A DNA stretch of 7,663 nt from Phycisphaerales bacterium (lineage in GTDB: Bacteria > Planctomycetota > Phycisphaerae > Phycisphaerales > SM1A02), in NCBI GenBank assembly GCA_030748805.1, contig JASMLG010000078.1, forward strand, positions 1-7,663. Reading direction: 5' to 3'. Made by a program: the position numbers and the translations under genes. The first letter of the stretch is position 1; each line of letters starts with the position of its first letter. The notes under the pieces are model-generated. The model searched no databases. It saw only the letters and a list, made by a program, of their open reading frames with translations, and had not been told where the DNA came from. Positions 1-6,568 of the stretch are shown one piece after another.

Positions 1-126
1 TTTACATGTTTACTAGGAGTGTACTTCCTCGTTCTAGGAGGGACATTCATCAATTTACGCAAATGTAATTTGGTTGCAACAGCAGATCCGCGATTAGACG
101 AGGCATTGCACTTTGAAAACGCATAA
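1..126 (+). CDS. C-terminal end of a probable alternative complex III membrane subunit (ActF-like), partial
   Basis: Frame 1 is open from the first base to a TAA at 124-126 and gives the last 41 residues of a protein whose start lies outside the window. The fragment begins with a hydrophobic stretch (about residues 1-18), the end of a final membrane helix, followed by a short polar tail. The tail ends DPRLDEALHFENA. From memory, a DPRL-x-E-(S/A)-L-x-F-E/H-N ending is typical of the ActF quinol-oxidising membrane subunit (NrfD/PsrC-like) of alternative complex III. ActF is usually the last gene of the act cluster and often precedes SCO and cox genes, which is the situation here. The product would be a multi-helix inner-membrane protein taking part in menaquinol or quinol oxidation. 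The assignment rests on a short tail plus context, so the exact subunit is uncertain; another NrfD-like subunit is the alternative. Confidence 0.6.
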   Translation, partial: FTCLLGVYFLVLGGTFINLRKCNLVATADPRLDEALHFENA

Positions 127-135
127 GAGGAATTT

Positions 136-465
136 ATGAGCTACGAACAACCACATATTGAAAACGATCACGAAGACCCAAACGGTTGGGCAACGTGGGC
201 AATTGGTATTGGTGGTTCTTTTCTAATGATTACTACCGTTGCAATTGCTTGCGGTGTCTATTACTCAGCAGCAACGACAGAGGCGTTCGATAAGAATGTC
301 AATATTAGATTTGAACAGCGCGACATGGTTCGCGATGCACAGCATGCAGTTCTTCTAGAAGCTGCTCACTGGGTATCTCATCAAGATGAGTCTGGAAACA
401 GCGTCCGTAGACTTGTTATTCCAGTCGATCAAGCAATGGATATTGTTGCAGGGAACAGAAAGTAA
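136..465 (+). CDS. Small single-pass membrane protein of unknown function, between act and SCO/cox genes
   Basis: This 109-residue protein has no function I can recognise. A good ribosome-binding site (GAGG at 127-130, 5 nt before the ATG) supports the start. Residues 1-18 are polar and acidic with two histidines, residues 19-43 form one membrane helix, and residues 44-109 are a charged soluble domain. With this topology that domain most likely faces the periplasm. It ends in a segment reading LVIPVDQAMDIVA (residues 93-105), the best candidate for a conserved motif. The gene sits 9 nt after the ActF-like gene and 2 nt before SCO, so it is almost certainly co-transcribed with them. Its position suggests a role in assembling or linking alternative complex III and the caa3 oxidase, but that is only inference from neighbours. 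A small accessory subunit of either complex is equally possible. Confidence 0.8.
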   Translation: MSYEQPHIENDHEDPNGWATWAIGIGGSFLMITTVAIACGVYYSAATTEAFDKNVNIRFEQRDMVRDAQHAVLLEAAHWVSHQDESGNSVRRLVIPVDQAMDIVAGNRK

Positions 466-467
466 CG

Positions 468-1340
468 ATGAGTGTGTTTTTACCAACTTGGCAATGCATT
501 TTTGCAACACTTATGAGTGGCGCATTTGCTATGCCAGTAGTTGCGGGCCCAACGTTTGCCGATGAAAAAGTACCAGAACTCGAGGGTGTTGGAATAACTG
601 AACATCTAGATGAAACGATTCCACTTGACCTTTCATTTGTAGACTCAAGCGGTGCAGATGTTTTATTGAGCGATTATTTTGATGGTGAAAAACCAATCAT
701 TATTACGCTGAATTATTATAAATGTCCTATGCTTTGTAGTTTGACACTCAATGGTTTGACGGCGGGTTTAGAAGAGATGGAATGGTCAGTTGGTAATGAG
801 TTTGACGTTGTTACGCTCAGTATTAACCCAGATGAAAAAGCGCCGCTTGCTTTAAAAAACAAAAATGGCTACCTTGAACACTACGACCGAGAGGGCTCAG
901 ATAAGGGCTGGCATTTTTTGACTGGCGAGCAAGAAAACATAACAAAACTTGCTGATGCCCTTGGTTTTGGGTATGTCTTTGATAGTAAAACTGGCGAGTT
1001 TCATCACACAGCTTCTATTATGTTTATAACTCCCGATGGTCGTATTTCTAAATACATGAATGATGTGCAGTTTGCGGGTCAAGACCTGAAGTTCGCACTC
1101 ATTGAAGCATCCGAAGGAAAAATTGGAAGCACCATTGAGAAATTACTCCTTTTTAACTGTTTTCAATATGATCCTGAACGGAACAGTTATACACCAAGTG
1201 CCTGGAAGCTTATGAGAACCGCTGCGGTTTTAATGTTACTTGTGCTTGCAGGCGGTCTTGCTGTCCTTGGTTGGGCAGGTCCAAAACGTAGTAGTTCAGA
1301 GAACAAGAATCCTCAGGATATGGATGGACAAACCCCATGA
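468..1340 (+). CDS. SCO1/SenC/PrrC-family copper chaperone for cytochrome c oxidase
   Basis: A 290-residue membrane-anchored thioredoxin-fold protein that delivers copper to, or reduces, the CuA site of oxidase subunit II in the periplasm. An N-terminal hydrophobic segment (about residues 9-27, with small residues near 19-31) looks like a signal peptide. The SCO domain covers about residues 50-215. It has the copper-binding CPMLC motif (C86 and C90) and the distal histidine in the FHHTAS segment (H180 is the likelier ligand, H179 adjacent), followed by FITPDGRISKY. A further Cys-x-x-Tyr-Asp-Pro segment near 231-236 and a C-terminal membrane helix (about 249-270) are, as I recall, a layout of SCO proteins encoded next to alternative complex III and caa3 genes. 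Classical mitochondrial SCO is anchored at the N terminus instead. The start lies 2 nt after the upstream stop, and the TGA overlaps the coxB ATG in an ATGA junction, which implies translational coupling. Confidence 0.93.
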   Translation: MSVFLPTWQCIFATLMSGAFAMPVVAGPTFADEKVPELEGVGITEHLDETIPLDLSFVDSSGADVLLSDYFDGEKPIIITLNYYKCPMLCSLTLNGLTAGLEEMEWSVGNEFDVVTLSINPDEKAPLALKNKNGYLEHYDREGSDKGWHFLTGEQENITKLADALGFGYVFDSKTGEFHHTASIMFITPDGRISKYMNDVQFAGQDLKFALIEASEGKIGSTIEKLLLFNCFQYDPERNSYTPSAWKLMRTAAVLMLLVLAGGLAVLGWAGPKRSSSENKNPQDMDGQTP

Positions 1341-2428
1341 TGGCGAATTTATCATCAATGCTACTGTCGACAGTGTCGACAGGCAAGCCAGAGAACTTTT
1401 GGTTGCCTGAACAGGCATCAACAGTTGCTCAAAGTGTTGACCTAACTTTTTTTGTGATTACGTGGATTTGTTACTTCTTCTTTGCACTTATCGTTGCCCT
1501 ACTTGTAATTTTCGCAGTGAAGTATCGACGAACTTCTCATGATATAACTGTAAGTGGCCCAACCCATAACACCGCGCTTGAATTAACTTGGACAATCATT
1601 CCACTGATTCTTGTGGTAGTCATTTTTATGGTCGGAATGCGTGGGTATCTCAACCTGCGTGTAGCACCTGAAGGGTGTTACGAAGTTTCGGTTACTGGTC
1701 AAAAATGGACTTGGACTTTTGACCATCCTCAATATGGTGCAACTCAAGTCGGCGAACTAACAGTTCCGGTTGGAAAGCCTGTTAGATTTCTTATGACTTC
1801 TAACGATGTAATTCACAGCGTTTGGATTCCGGACTTCCGAGTGAAAATGGATGTCATTCCTGGCCGGTACACTTCGCTTTGGTTTGAAGCAACAAAAGTT
1901 GGAGATTACATCCTTAATTGCACAGAATACTGTGGCAAGGACCACTCAAAAATGCAGGCATGGGTGCACGTTGTTCCTGAAGACGAATTTGATGCGAGTA
2001 TGAAAAAACTTGCAAGTGAGTACGAAGACATGTCAGTTGGGCAACTTCCCGCATACGCAATCAACCGTTTGTACAACCGATGTCAGTCATGCCATTCGCT
2101 TGATGGTAGTGACAGTACAGGCCCGACCTTTAAGGGTTTGTGGGATCGTGTGCAGCCAGGTAATGTTGATTTTACATCTGGCGAAAAACTTTCATCTCTT
2201 CTTGGTGAAGCAACGGTGTACGAGCAACCTGAAAATTATATTCGTGCATCATTACTAGACCCACAAAAACATATTGTGAAGGGATATCTTGGTTCGATGC
2301 CTTCGTTCCAAGGGCAACTCAAAGATAAACAAATTACTGCCATCATCGAGATGTTCAAACATCTCAGAGACGTGACTGATGCAGAGGGCAACATTACCGT
2401 CAACAAAGATGGAACACCAAGGCAATAA
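1337..2428 (+). CDS. coxB: Cytochrome c oxidase subunit II with fused C-terminal cytochrome c (caa3-type)
   Basis: A 363-residue subunit II that accepts electrons at a covalent heme c and passes them through the binuclear CuA centre to CoxA. Two membrane helices span about residues 33-60 and 84-104. E82 in the ELTWTIIP segment matches the glutamate at the mouth of the K proton channel. The periplasmic cupredoxin domain (about 112-213) has the aromatic WTWTF patch (124-128) and all CuA ligands: H160, C195, E197, C199, H203 and M206, the last five in [13 protein letters not shown] class I cytochrome c domain follows (about 237-345), with heme motif CQSCH (249-253) and probable axial Met321 in GSMPSF. 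This fusion defines a caa3 oxidase, so a separate soluble cytochrome c may not be needed. The start at 1337 overlaps the SCO stop; a second in-frame ATG at 1340 is an equally possible start. An in-frame 9-bp duplication lies near the N terminus. Confidence 0.97.
   Translation: MMANLSSMLLSTVSTGKPENFWLPEQASTVAQSVDLTFFVITWICYFFFALIVALLVIFAVKYRRTSHDITVSGPTHNTALELTWTIIPLILVVVIFMVGMRGYLNLRVAPEGCYEVSVTGQKWTWTFDHPQYGATQVGELTVPVGKPVRFLMTSNDVIHSVWIPDFRVKMDVIPGRYTSLWFEATKVGDYILNCTEYCGKDHSKMQAWVHVVPEDEFDASMKKLASEYEDMSVGQLPAYAINRLYNRCQSCHSLDGSDSTGPTFKGLWDRVQPGNVDFTSGEKLSSLLGEATVYEQPENYIRASLLDPQKHIVKGYLGSMPSFQGQLKDKQITAIIEMFKHLRDVTDAEGNITVNKDGTPRQ
1365..1382 (+). repeat. Tandem 9-bp duplication TGTCGACAG x2, palindromic, inside coxB
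   Basis: The unit TGTCGACAG occurs twice back to back (1365-1373 and 1374-1382). With the C at 1364, the first copy completes a perfect 10-bp palindrome, CTGTCGACAG (1364-1373), and the second contains the palindrome TGTCGACA (1374-1381). The unit is exactly three codons long, so the duplication keeps the frame and encodes the Ser-Thr-Val / Ser-Thr-Gly repeat at CoxB residues 11-16, before the first membrane helix. It is most simply a slippage duplication in a variable N-terminal segment. A protein-binding site is possible but unsupported. Confidence 0.8.
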
Positions 2429-2430
2429 CA

Positions 2431-4104
2431 ATGACTACACTCAACTTGAACAATAGTTCAGACAACTACCTAAATCACACCAAGGGTATCTTCTCGTGGC
2501 TATTCACTCTTGACCACAAACGAATCGGGATTATGTATCTCGTGTGTGTTCTCGTCGCATTCTTTTTGGGTGGTGTATTTGCGATGTTACTTCGTTTCCA
2601 ATTGCTGACACCTGAGGGAACACTAATGACACAAGACCAGTACAACCAAGCATTCACAGTGCATGGTGCGATTATGGTTTTCTTGGTTATTATTCCCGCC
2701 ATTCCAGCAGCGCTGGGTAACTTTGTGTTACCGATTATGCTTGGTGCAAAAGATGTTGCATTCCCGCGGCTCAACTTGTTTAGTTGGTGGTTGTGGGTTT
2801 TTGGATTGGTTTTCTTTTTAATTGCCTTGGGAAGTGGTGGAATTGATACTGGTTGGACCTTCTACACGCCGTACAGTATTGATAAAGCATCATCAATGGG
2901 CGGGGTGATTCCTGCACTAATCGGCGCATTTATTCTTGGGTTTAGTTCAATTTTCACTGGAATGAACTTTATCGTTACGATTCATCGTTTGCGACCTAAG
3001 GGAATGACTTGGTTCAAAATGCCTCTCTTCCTGTGGGGCACGTACGCCACAGCGGTTATCCAAGTTCTCGCAACACCAGTTGTTGGAATCACCTTGCTCC
3101 TTTTGATAGTTGAACGAGCAGTTGGTATTGGAATTTTTGACCCTGCTATGGGTGGTGACCCTGTTTTGTACCAACACTTCTTCTGGTTCTATTCACACCC
3201 TGCGGTGTACATCATGATTTTGCCAGCGATGGGTATTGTTAGTGAATTGATTTCGGTGCACTCGCATCGTCATATCTTTGGGTACAAATTTATTGCGTAC
3301 AGTTCCATTGCAATTGCGATTTTTGGATTCCTCGTTTGGGGACACCACATGTTCACAGCTGGACAATCTCAGTTAATGAACATCATCTTTTCACTCATCA
3401 CATTTAGTGTTTCGATTCCATCTGCGGTGAAGGTGTTTAACTGGCTTGCGACGATGTACAAGGGCTCTATTAGTTGGAATGCTTCCATGTTGTATGGCAT
3501 GGCGTTTATCTTTATCTTTGGCATTGGTGGACTGACGGGCTTGTACTGTGCAACTCTTGCCACCGATGTACACTTGCACGAGTCGTACTTCATCGTCGCG
3601 CACTTCCATTACACAATGATGGGTTCTGCTCTGATTGGCTTCATTGGCGGTATCCATCACTGGTGGCCAAAAATGATTGGCAAAATGTATAGTGTGTTTT
3701 GGAGTCGCGTTGGTTGGGTGCTGGTCTTTGTTGGTTTTAATATGTGCTTCTTTTCCCAGTTTATGATGGGTTCCAAGGGTATGCCTCGGCGCTATGCTCA
3801 GTATGCAGAAATGCCACAATTTCAAAGTTATCACATTTGGTCGACGGTTGGTTCGGTCATCATGGCGCTCGGTTTTGTATTGACGTTGCTCTACTTGCTT
3901 CACTCAATCTTTTATGGCAAGAAAGCACCTGCGAACCCATGGGGCGGTCGCAGTTTGGAATGGCAATGTTCGTCACCACCACCATGGGACAACTTTGCTG
4001 AGCAACCAGAAGTTGGTGACTGTTATGACTACAGCGTTTTGGAATGGAACGAAGAAGAGCAGGGCTACGATTGGAAAAAGGATGCAGTGCATCCTGGTGA
4101 ATAA
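2431..4104 (+). CDS. coxA: Cytochrome c oxidase subunit I, A2-type heme-copper oxidase
   Basis: The 557-residue catalytic subunit of the caa3 oxidase, a 12-helix inner-membrane protein that reduces O2 to water and pumps protons. Heme a ligands are H78 and H393, and the heme a3 ligand is H391 (AHFHY). CuB ligands are H256, H305 and H306 (WGHHMF), with Y260 as the tyrosine expected to be cross-linked to H256. D-channel residues N97, D108 and N115 are present. The K channel has K334, with S331 where Thr is usual. Helix VI reads YSHPAVY (254-260): the glutamate of A1 enzymes is replaced by A258, and Tyr254-Ser255 takes its place, which is the signature of A2 oxidases such as the Rhodothermus marinus caa3 enzyme. 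At the Mg site, E384 stands where Asp is usual. A soluble acidic tail follows about residue 500, including the common SPPPWDNF segment. An AAGG at 2419-2422 precedes the start by 8 nt, and the gap to coxB is 2 nt. There is no fused subunit III. Confidence 0.98.
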   Translation: MTTLNLNNSSDNYLNHTKGIFSWLFTLDHKRIGIMYLVCVLVAFFLGGVFAMLLRFQLLTPEGTLMTQDQYNQAFTVHGAIMVFLVIIPAIPAALGNFVLPIMLGAKDVAFPRLNLFSWWLWVFGLVFFLIALGSGGIDTGWTFYTPYSIDKASSMGGVIPALIGAFILGFSSIFTGMNFIVTIHRLRPKGMTWFKMPLFLWGTYATAVIQVLATPVVGITLLLLIVERAVGIGIFDPAMGGDPVLYQHFFWFYSHPAVYIMILPAMGIVSELISVHSHRHIFGYKFIAYSSIAIAIFGFLVWGHHMFTAGQSQLMNIIFSLITFSVSIPSAVKVFNWLATMYKGSISWNASMLYGMAFIFIFGIGGLTGLYCATLATDVHLHESYFIVAHFHYTMMGSALIGFIGGIHHWWPKMIGKMYSVFWSRVGWVLVFVGFNMCFFSQFMMGSKGMPRRYAQYAEMPQFQSYHIWSTVGSVIMALGFVLTLLYLLHSIFYGKKAPANPWGGRSLEWQCSSPPPWDNFAEQPEVGDCYDYSVLEWNEEEQGYDWKKDAVHPGE

Positions 4105-4115
4105 CGAGAGTACTT

Positions 4116-4502
4116 ATGTCAAATAATGATTCAACAACACATGACAATCAAATTGGGCATATTGTCCCAATCAAGTTTTTAGTTCTAATTTGCTGCATCT
4201 TGCTCTTTCTCACAGCGGTAACGGTGTGGGTTTCTCGGTACGACTTTACTGAAATAAATATTGCAGAGTTGGGAATCATCATGGCGTTGTTTGTTGCGAC
4301 TGTGAAAGCAACGATTGTTGCCCTTTACTTCATGCACCTTCGCTGGGATCGACCATTCCTTGGTTTTGTTTTTGTCGGATCAATTTTATTCGTTGCGTTG
4401 TTTATAGGATTAGCGTTGACTGACACGATGGAATACCAACCCGAAATTATCAAGGGTGATACTCCAAAAGTTACTGAGGCAATGGACAAACTGAAACACT
4501 AA
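4116..4502 (+). CDS. Cytochrome c oxidase subunit IV (bacterial COX4/CoxD-like small membrane subunit)
   Basis: A 128-residue protein with three predicted membrane helices (about 19-39, 48-74 and 81-102). The second helix ends in the characteristic KATIVALYFMHLRWD segment (64-78), the hallmark of the prokaryotic COX4 family found in caa3 and related oxidases. Such subunits stabilise the complex and have no redox centres. The N-terminal 15 residues are polar, and the tail after residue 103 is charged. The ATG has a GAGAG element at 4106-4110, 5 nt upstream, and lies 11 nt after coxA, so it belongs to the same operon. In most caa3 operons subunit III stands between coxA and this gene; here it does not. 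The stop codon directly abuts the operon terminator. The symbol is left open because coxD, ctaF and caaD are used inconsistently. Confidence 0.92.
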   Translation: MSNNDSTTHDNQIGHIVPIKFLVLICCILLFLTAVTVWVSRYDFTEINIAELGIIMALFVATVKATIVALYFMHLRWDRPFLGFVFVGSILFVALFIGLALTDTMEYQPEIIKGDTPKVTEAMDKLKH

Positions 4503-4503
4503 T

Positions 4504-4530
4504 AAACTATCCCGCGGGATAGTTTTTCTT
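4504..4530 (+). terminator. Intrinsic terminator of the cox operon, possibly bidirectional
   Basis: AAACTATCC (4504-4512) pairs perfectly with GGATAGTTT (4517-4525) across the short central CGCG, giving a 9-bp stem followed by the T-rich run TTTTTCTT. It begins just after the subunit IV stop codon (4500-4502). The gene on the other strand ends at 4553, so the element lies between convergent genes. Read on the minus strand the hairpin is followed by the weaker TTTATTAG, so it may also stop that transcript. A second small dyad, TTGGG-CAC-CCCAA (4529-4541), lies immediately to the right. Confidence 0.88.
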
Positions 4531-4552
4531 GGGCACCCCAAAAAATGATTCG

Positions 4553-5608
4553 TCAATGGGAGATTATTGTTGTATCCGGGTGATTTGCGTACCAAGCGAA
4601 CCAAAGGCAACGTTCGGAGGGAATCGTGTTTCCCGACTCATCCATGACAGTTGCCCAAAGTGGACCGTTGCCGACAGTAATTGTGGCAGGATTCCCGTCG
4701 ACCGTTATCTTTATTTCACCATTTGTGTCTGCCGATGAATTGAGTTCAGCGATGTTATACACATCGTGCCCATTGGTAGTAGCGATGGCGAGCACAAGCG
4801 TTTTTGGGTTCACGCTGCCTTCTGGCATAGGGGAAACAGGAAAGTAAATCGTGTCGTTTAGGAAGTACGTTCTTGGGTCGCCTTTTCGATACCGTTTTTT
4901 ATATGTTTCATCAGGAGCAATTGTTGTAGTATCTGGATGCCGTGCAACCCAATCTTTCCAAACAGTTACCTCGTGTGTAATGGGTTGTAGTTGTACATTT
5001 TTTCCTGAAATCGATGCGCCTTGTAATGGTGAAAAAAGTTGTTCGCCTTCAACTGCTTTTGTATCAGCGTAGAGCAACATACTTCCGTTACCAGAAATGC
5101 CGCTTATGCCAAAATTGATGGGAGTTGTTTGTATTGTTCGATCAAACACTGCTACATGCCCACTTGGCCAATTCCAATACACAACTATTGGAACACCGCC
5201 TAGTGTATCGTTGATAACTTCGTGCACGTTTAAAACATGCAATGGGTAGCATCTGACCTCTCCACCAAGTTCTATTCCTACAACGAGGTCGTTACTGACA
5301 AGATATTGCTTTCGTTTGTTTCGATTTTTTTCAGCAATTTCCTCAGTATTCAGGATGTTAGGATCTGTTAACACTGGAGACATATCACGATGTTGCATGG
5401 CAGGAATAAGCGTTTCTTCGGTAAGTTGCATATTCGTTAAATCGAACTCGTAAGACTCTATTGTTGTTCCATCGCCCGGTGCTTGGTTTGCAACCCTTAG
5501 TACCGCCGGTGCAATTGCCCACGCAATCATTGCGAGTAACACAATTGCTAGAACTGAGAGTACCCATCCGCCGCCACGAAAAGTAAGTCGTATATTCTGA
5601 TCAGACAT
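4553..5608 (-). CDS. DUF3179-family membrane-anchored protein, function unknown
   Basis: A 351-residue protein from the ATG at 5608. That start has GGA 7 nt upstream and overlaps the ctaB stop by 8 nt; an upstream TTG at 5626 would add six residues and looks less likely. One membrane helix spans about residues 15-38, and the rest is probably periplasmic. The body fits DUF3179: a YPLHVLNVHEVINDTLGG segment (121-138), FGISG (166-170), LLYADT, LFSPLQGASISG (191-202) and W-x-x-W-x-A-x-HPDT (217-226), then a second region with YFPVSP (255-260) and a second W-x-x-W-x-A-x-HPDT (336-345). Where family members usually have a Cys-Pro-Leu-Cys motif after PxVV, this protein reads YWNWPSG (144-150), so both cysteines are missing. 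The family has no established activity. Coupling to ctaB hints at a role in heme or copper handling for the oxidase, but that is inference only. Confidence 0.85.
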   Translation of the reverse strand: MSDQNIRLTFRGGGWVLSVLAIVLLAMIAWAIAPAVLRVANQAPGDGTTIESYEFDLTNMQLTEETLIPAMQHRDMSPVLTDPNILNTEEIAEKNRNKRKQYLVSNDLVVGIELGGEVRCYPLHVLNVHEVINDTLGGVPIVVYWNWPSGHVAVFDRTIQTTPINFGISGISGNGSMLLYADTKAVEGEQLFSPLQGASISGKNVQLQPITHEVTVWKDWVARHPDTTTIAPDETYKKRYRKGDPRTYFLNDTIYFPVSPMPEGSVNPKTLVLAIATTNGHDVYNIAELNSSADTNGEIKITVDGNPATITVGNGPLWATVMDESGNTIPSERCLWFAWYANHPDTTIISH

Positions 5609-6542
5609 TATTTGTTCCAAGTTCAATCCACGAAATTGTTTGACGGTCTATGAGCATCATTGCAAGCAAGAGCGGAAGATAAATAATACTCGCGAAGAAA
5701 AGTTTACGAGCAGATGCGATATCACGAGCTCTCCAAAACAAAATGCTTCGTAGAGTCATAAAACTCCCCAGAAGTATCGCGGATATTGCGAAGAGTAAAC
5801 CCGTCTCGTTTGCAACAGTCATAAAGAGTGCAAGAGGAATAAGGCACAAACTCGTCATGACAGTGACTCTTGCTGTTAGTTCGCCAGAGACATCAACTGC
5901 TGGAAGCATTTTAAAACCTCCGAGTTTGTAATCATCTTTGTACATCCATGCAAGTGCAAGGAAGTGCGGGATTTGCCAGATGAATAGAATTCCAGCAAGA
6001 ATCCAACCGCCAGGACCAATTGAATTGCTTGCCGCTACCCACCCGATGAGTGGTGGCAAGGCACCTACAATTGCACCAATAACCGTGTTGAATGATGTCC
6101 GAGGTTTAAGCGGAGTGTAAATGAAAACATAAATCAATATCGTGAGTAAAGCGATTCCTGCTGCTTCGATATTTGCACCAAAACTAAGAATAGCAACACC
6201 GACGTAAGCGAGTACGACTCCGAAAACAAAAGCGTGTGCCCTTGAAAGATGTCCAGCAGGTAGGGGTCTATCAACAGTGCGATGCATTTTCATATCTCTG
6301 GTTCGTTCTGCGAGTTGGTTTAATGCAGCAGCTGAGCCGGCGCATGCGGTGGTTCCAAGAACAGTCCAGAAAAGAATCAGCCAATCAATTCCAAATGGGC
6401 TCGCCATAATGAAGCCGGTACATGTTGTAACGACAACTAATAGACTGAGCCGAATCTTTGATAATTCAGCATACAGATTCATTAAACTTGGCGTCGTTTC
6501 TGTGGGGCGGCCATCTTCAATCATCGTAGTCGTGCTCTTCAT
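5601..6542 (-). CDS. ctaB: Protoheme IX farnesyltransferase (heme O synthase)
   Basis: A 313-residue UbiA-superfamily prenyltransferase with eight or nine membrane helices. It adds a hydroxyethylfarnesyl group to the heme B vinyl, making heme O, the substrate for heme A synthase. The first Mg-diphosphate motif is N75-x3-E79-x3-D83-x2-M86-x-RT (88-89), followed by RPLPAG (92-97). The conserved YTPLKPRT segment (142-149), the ALPPLIGW segment (161-168), WQIPHFLALAWMYKDDY (189-205) and GGFKMLP (208-214) are all present. Length is usual for the COX10/CtaB family. The start at 6542 has no clear ribosome-binding site; the in-frame ATG at 6524 (307 residues) is a real alternative and would leave more room for a leader. 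The gene is divergent from ctaA, its functional partner, and overlaps the downstream DUF3179 gene by 8 nt. No residue important to the family appears to be missing. Confidence 0.96.
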   Translation of the reverse strand: MKSTTTMIEDGRPTETTPSLMNLYAELSKIRLSLLVVVTTCTGFIMASPFGIDWLILFWTVLGTTACAGSAAALNQLAERTRDMKMHRTVDRPLPAGHLSRAHAFVFGVVLAYVGVAILSFGANIEAAGIALLTILIYVFIYTPLKPRTSFNTVIGAIVGALPPLIGWVAASNSIGPGGWILAGILFIWQIPHFLALAWMYKDDYKLGGFKMLPAVDVSGELTARVTVMTSLCLIPLALFMTVANETGLLFAISAILLGSFMTLRSILFWRARDIASARKLFFASIIYLPLLLAMMLIDRQTISWIELGTNNV

Positions 6543-6568
6543 CGAAGCGAGGTAGTATACCTATTCTT
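6543..6568. promoter_or_regulatory. Divergent ctaB/ctaA gap with a 13-bp dyad, possible promoter or operator
   Basis: Only 26 bp separate the two start codons. The gap contains AGGTA-GTA-TACCT (6550-6562), a perfect 5-bp inverted repeat around 3 nt. On the minus strand it contains TATACT (6554-6559), one mismatch from a consensus -10 box, 11 bp before the ctaB ATG. On the plus strand, TAGTAT (6553-6558) is a weaker -10 candidate before ctaA. I see no convincing -35 boxes and no Shine-Dalgarno before either gene, so near-leaderless transcripts are possible. Any upstream promoter elements would have to lie inside the opposite gene. Confidence 0.3.

Noticed and set aside
3391..3903. 170-codon minus-strand open frame inside coxA
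   Set aside because: It lies wholly antisense to the most conserved part of coxA, has no recognisable domain, and its composition is that of a reverse-frame shadow.
3945..4104. Acidic, tryptophan-rich C-terminal tail of CoxA as a novel extension
   Set aside because: The GGRSLEW and SPPPWDNF pattern is a common tail of bacterial subunit I proteins. Only the final 30 or so residues vary, which is unremarkable.
4511..4518. CCCGCGGG palindrome as a possible regulatory site
   Set aside because: It is the centre of the terminator hairpin and is explained by it.
5606..5626. TTG start at 5626 for the DUF3179 protein
   Set aside because: The ATG at 5608 has a better placed GGA and gives a compact 8-nt overlap with ctaB. 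The extra six residues have no supporting feature.
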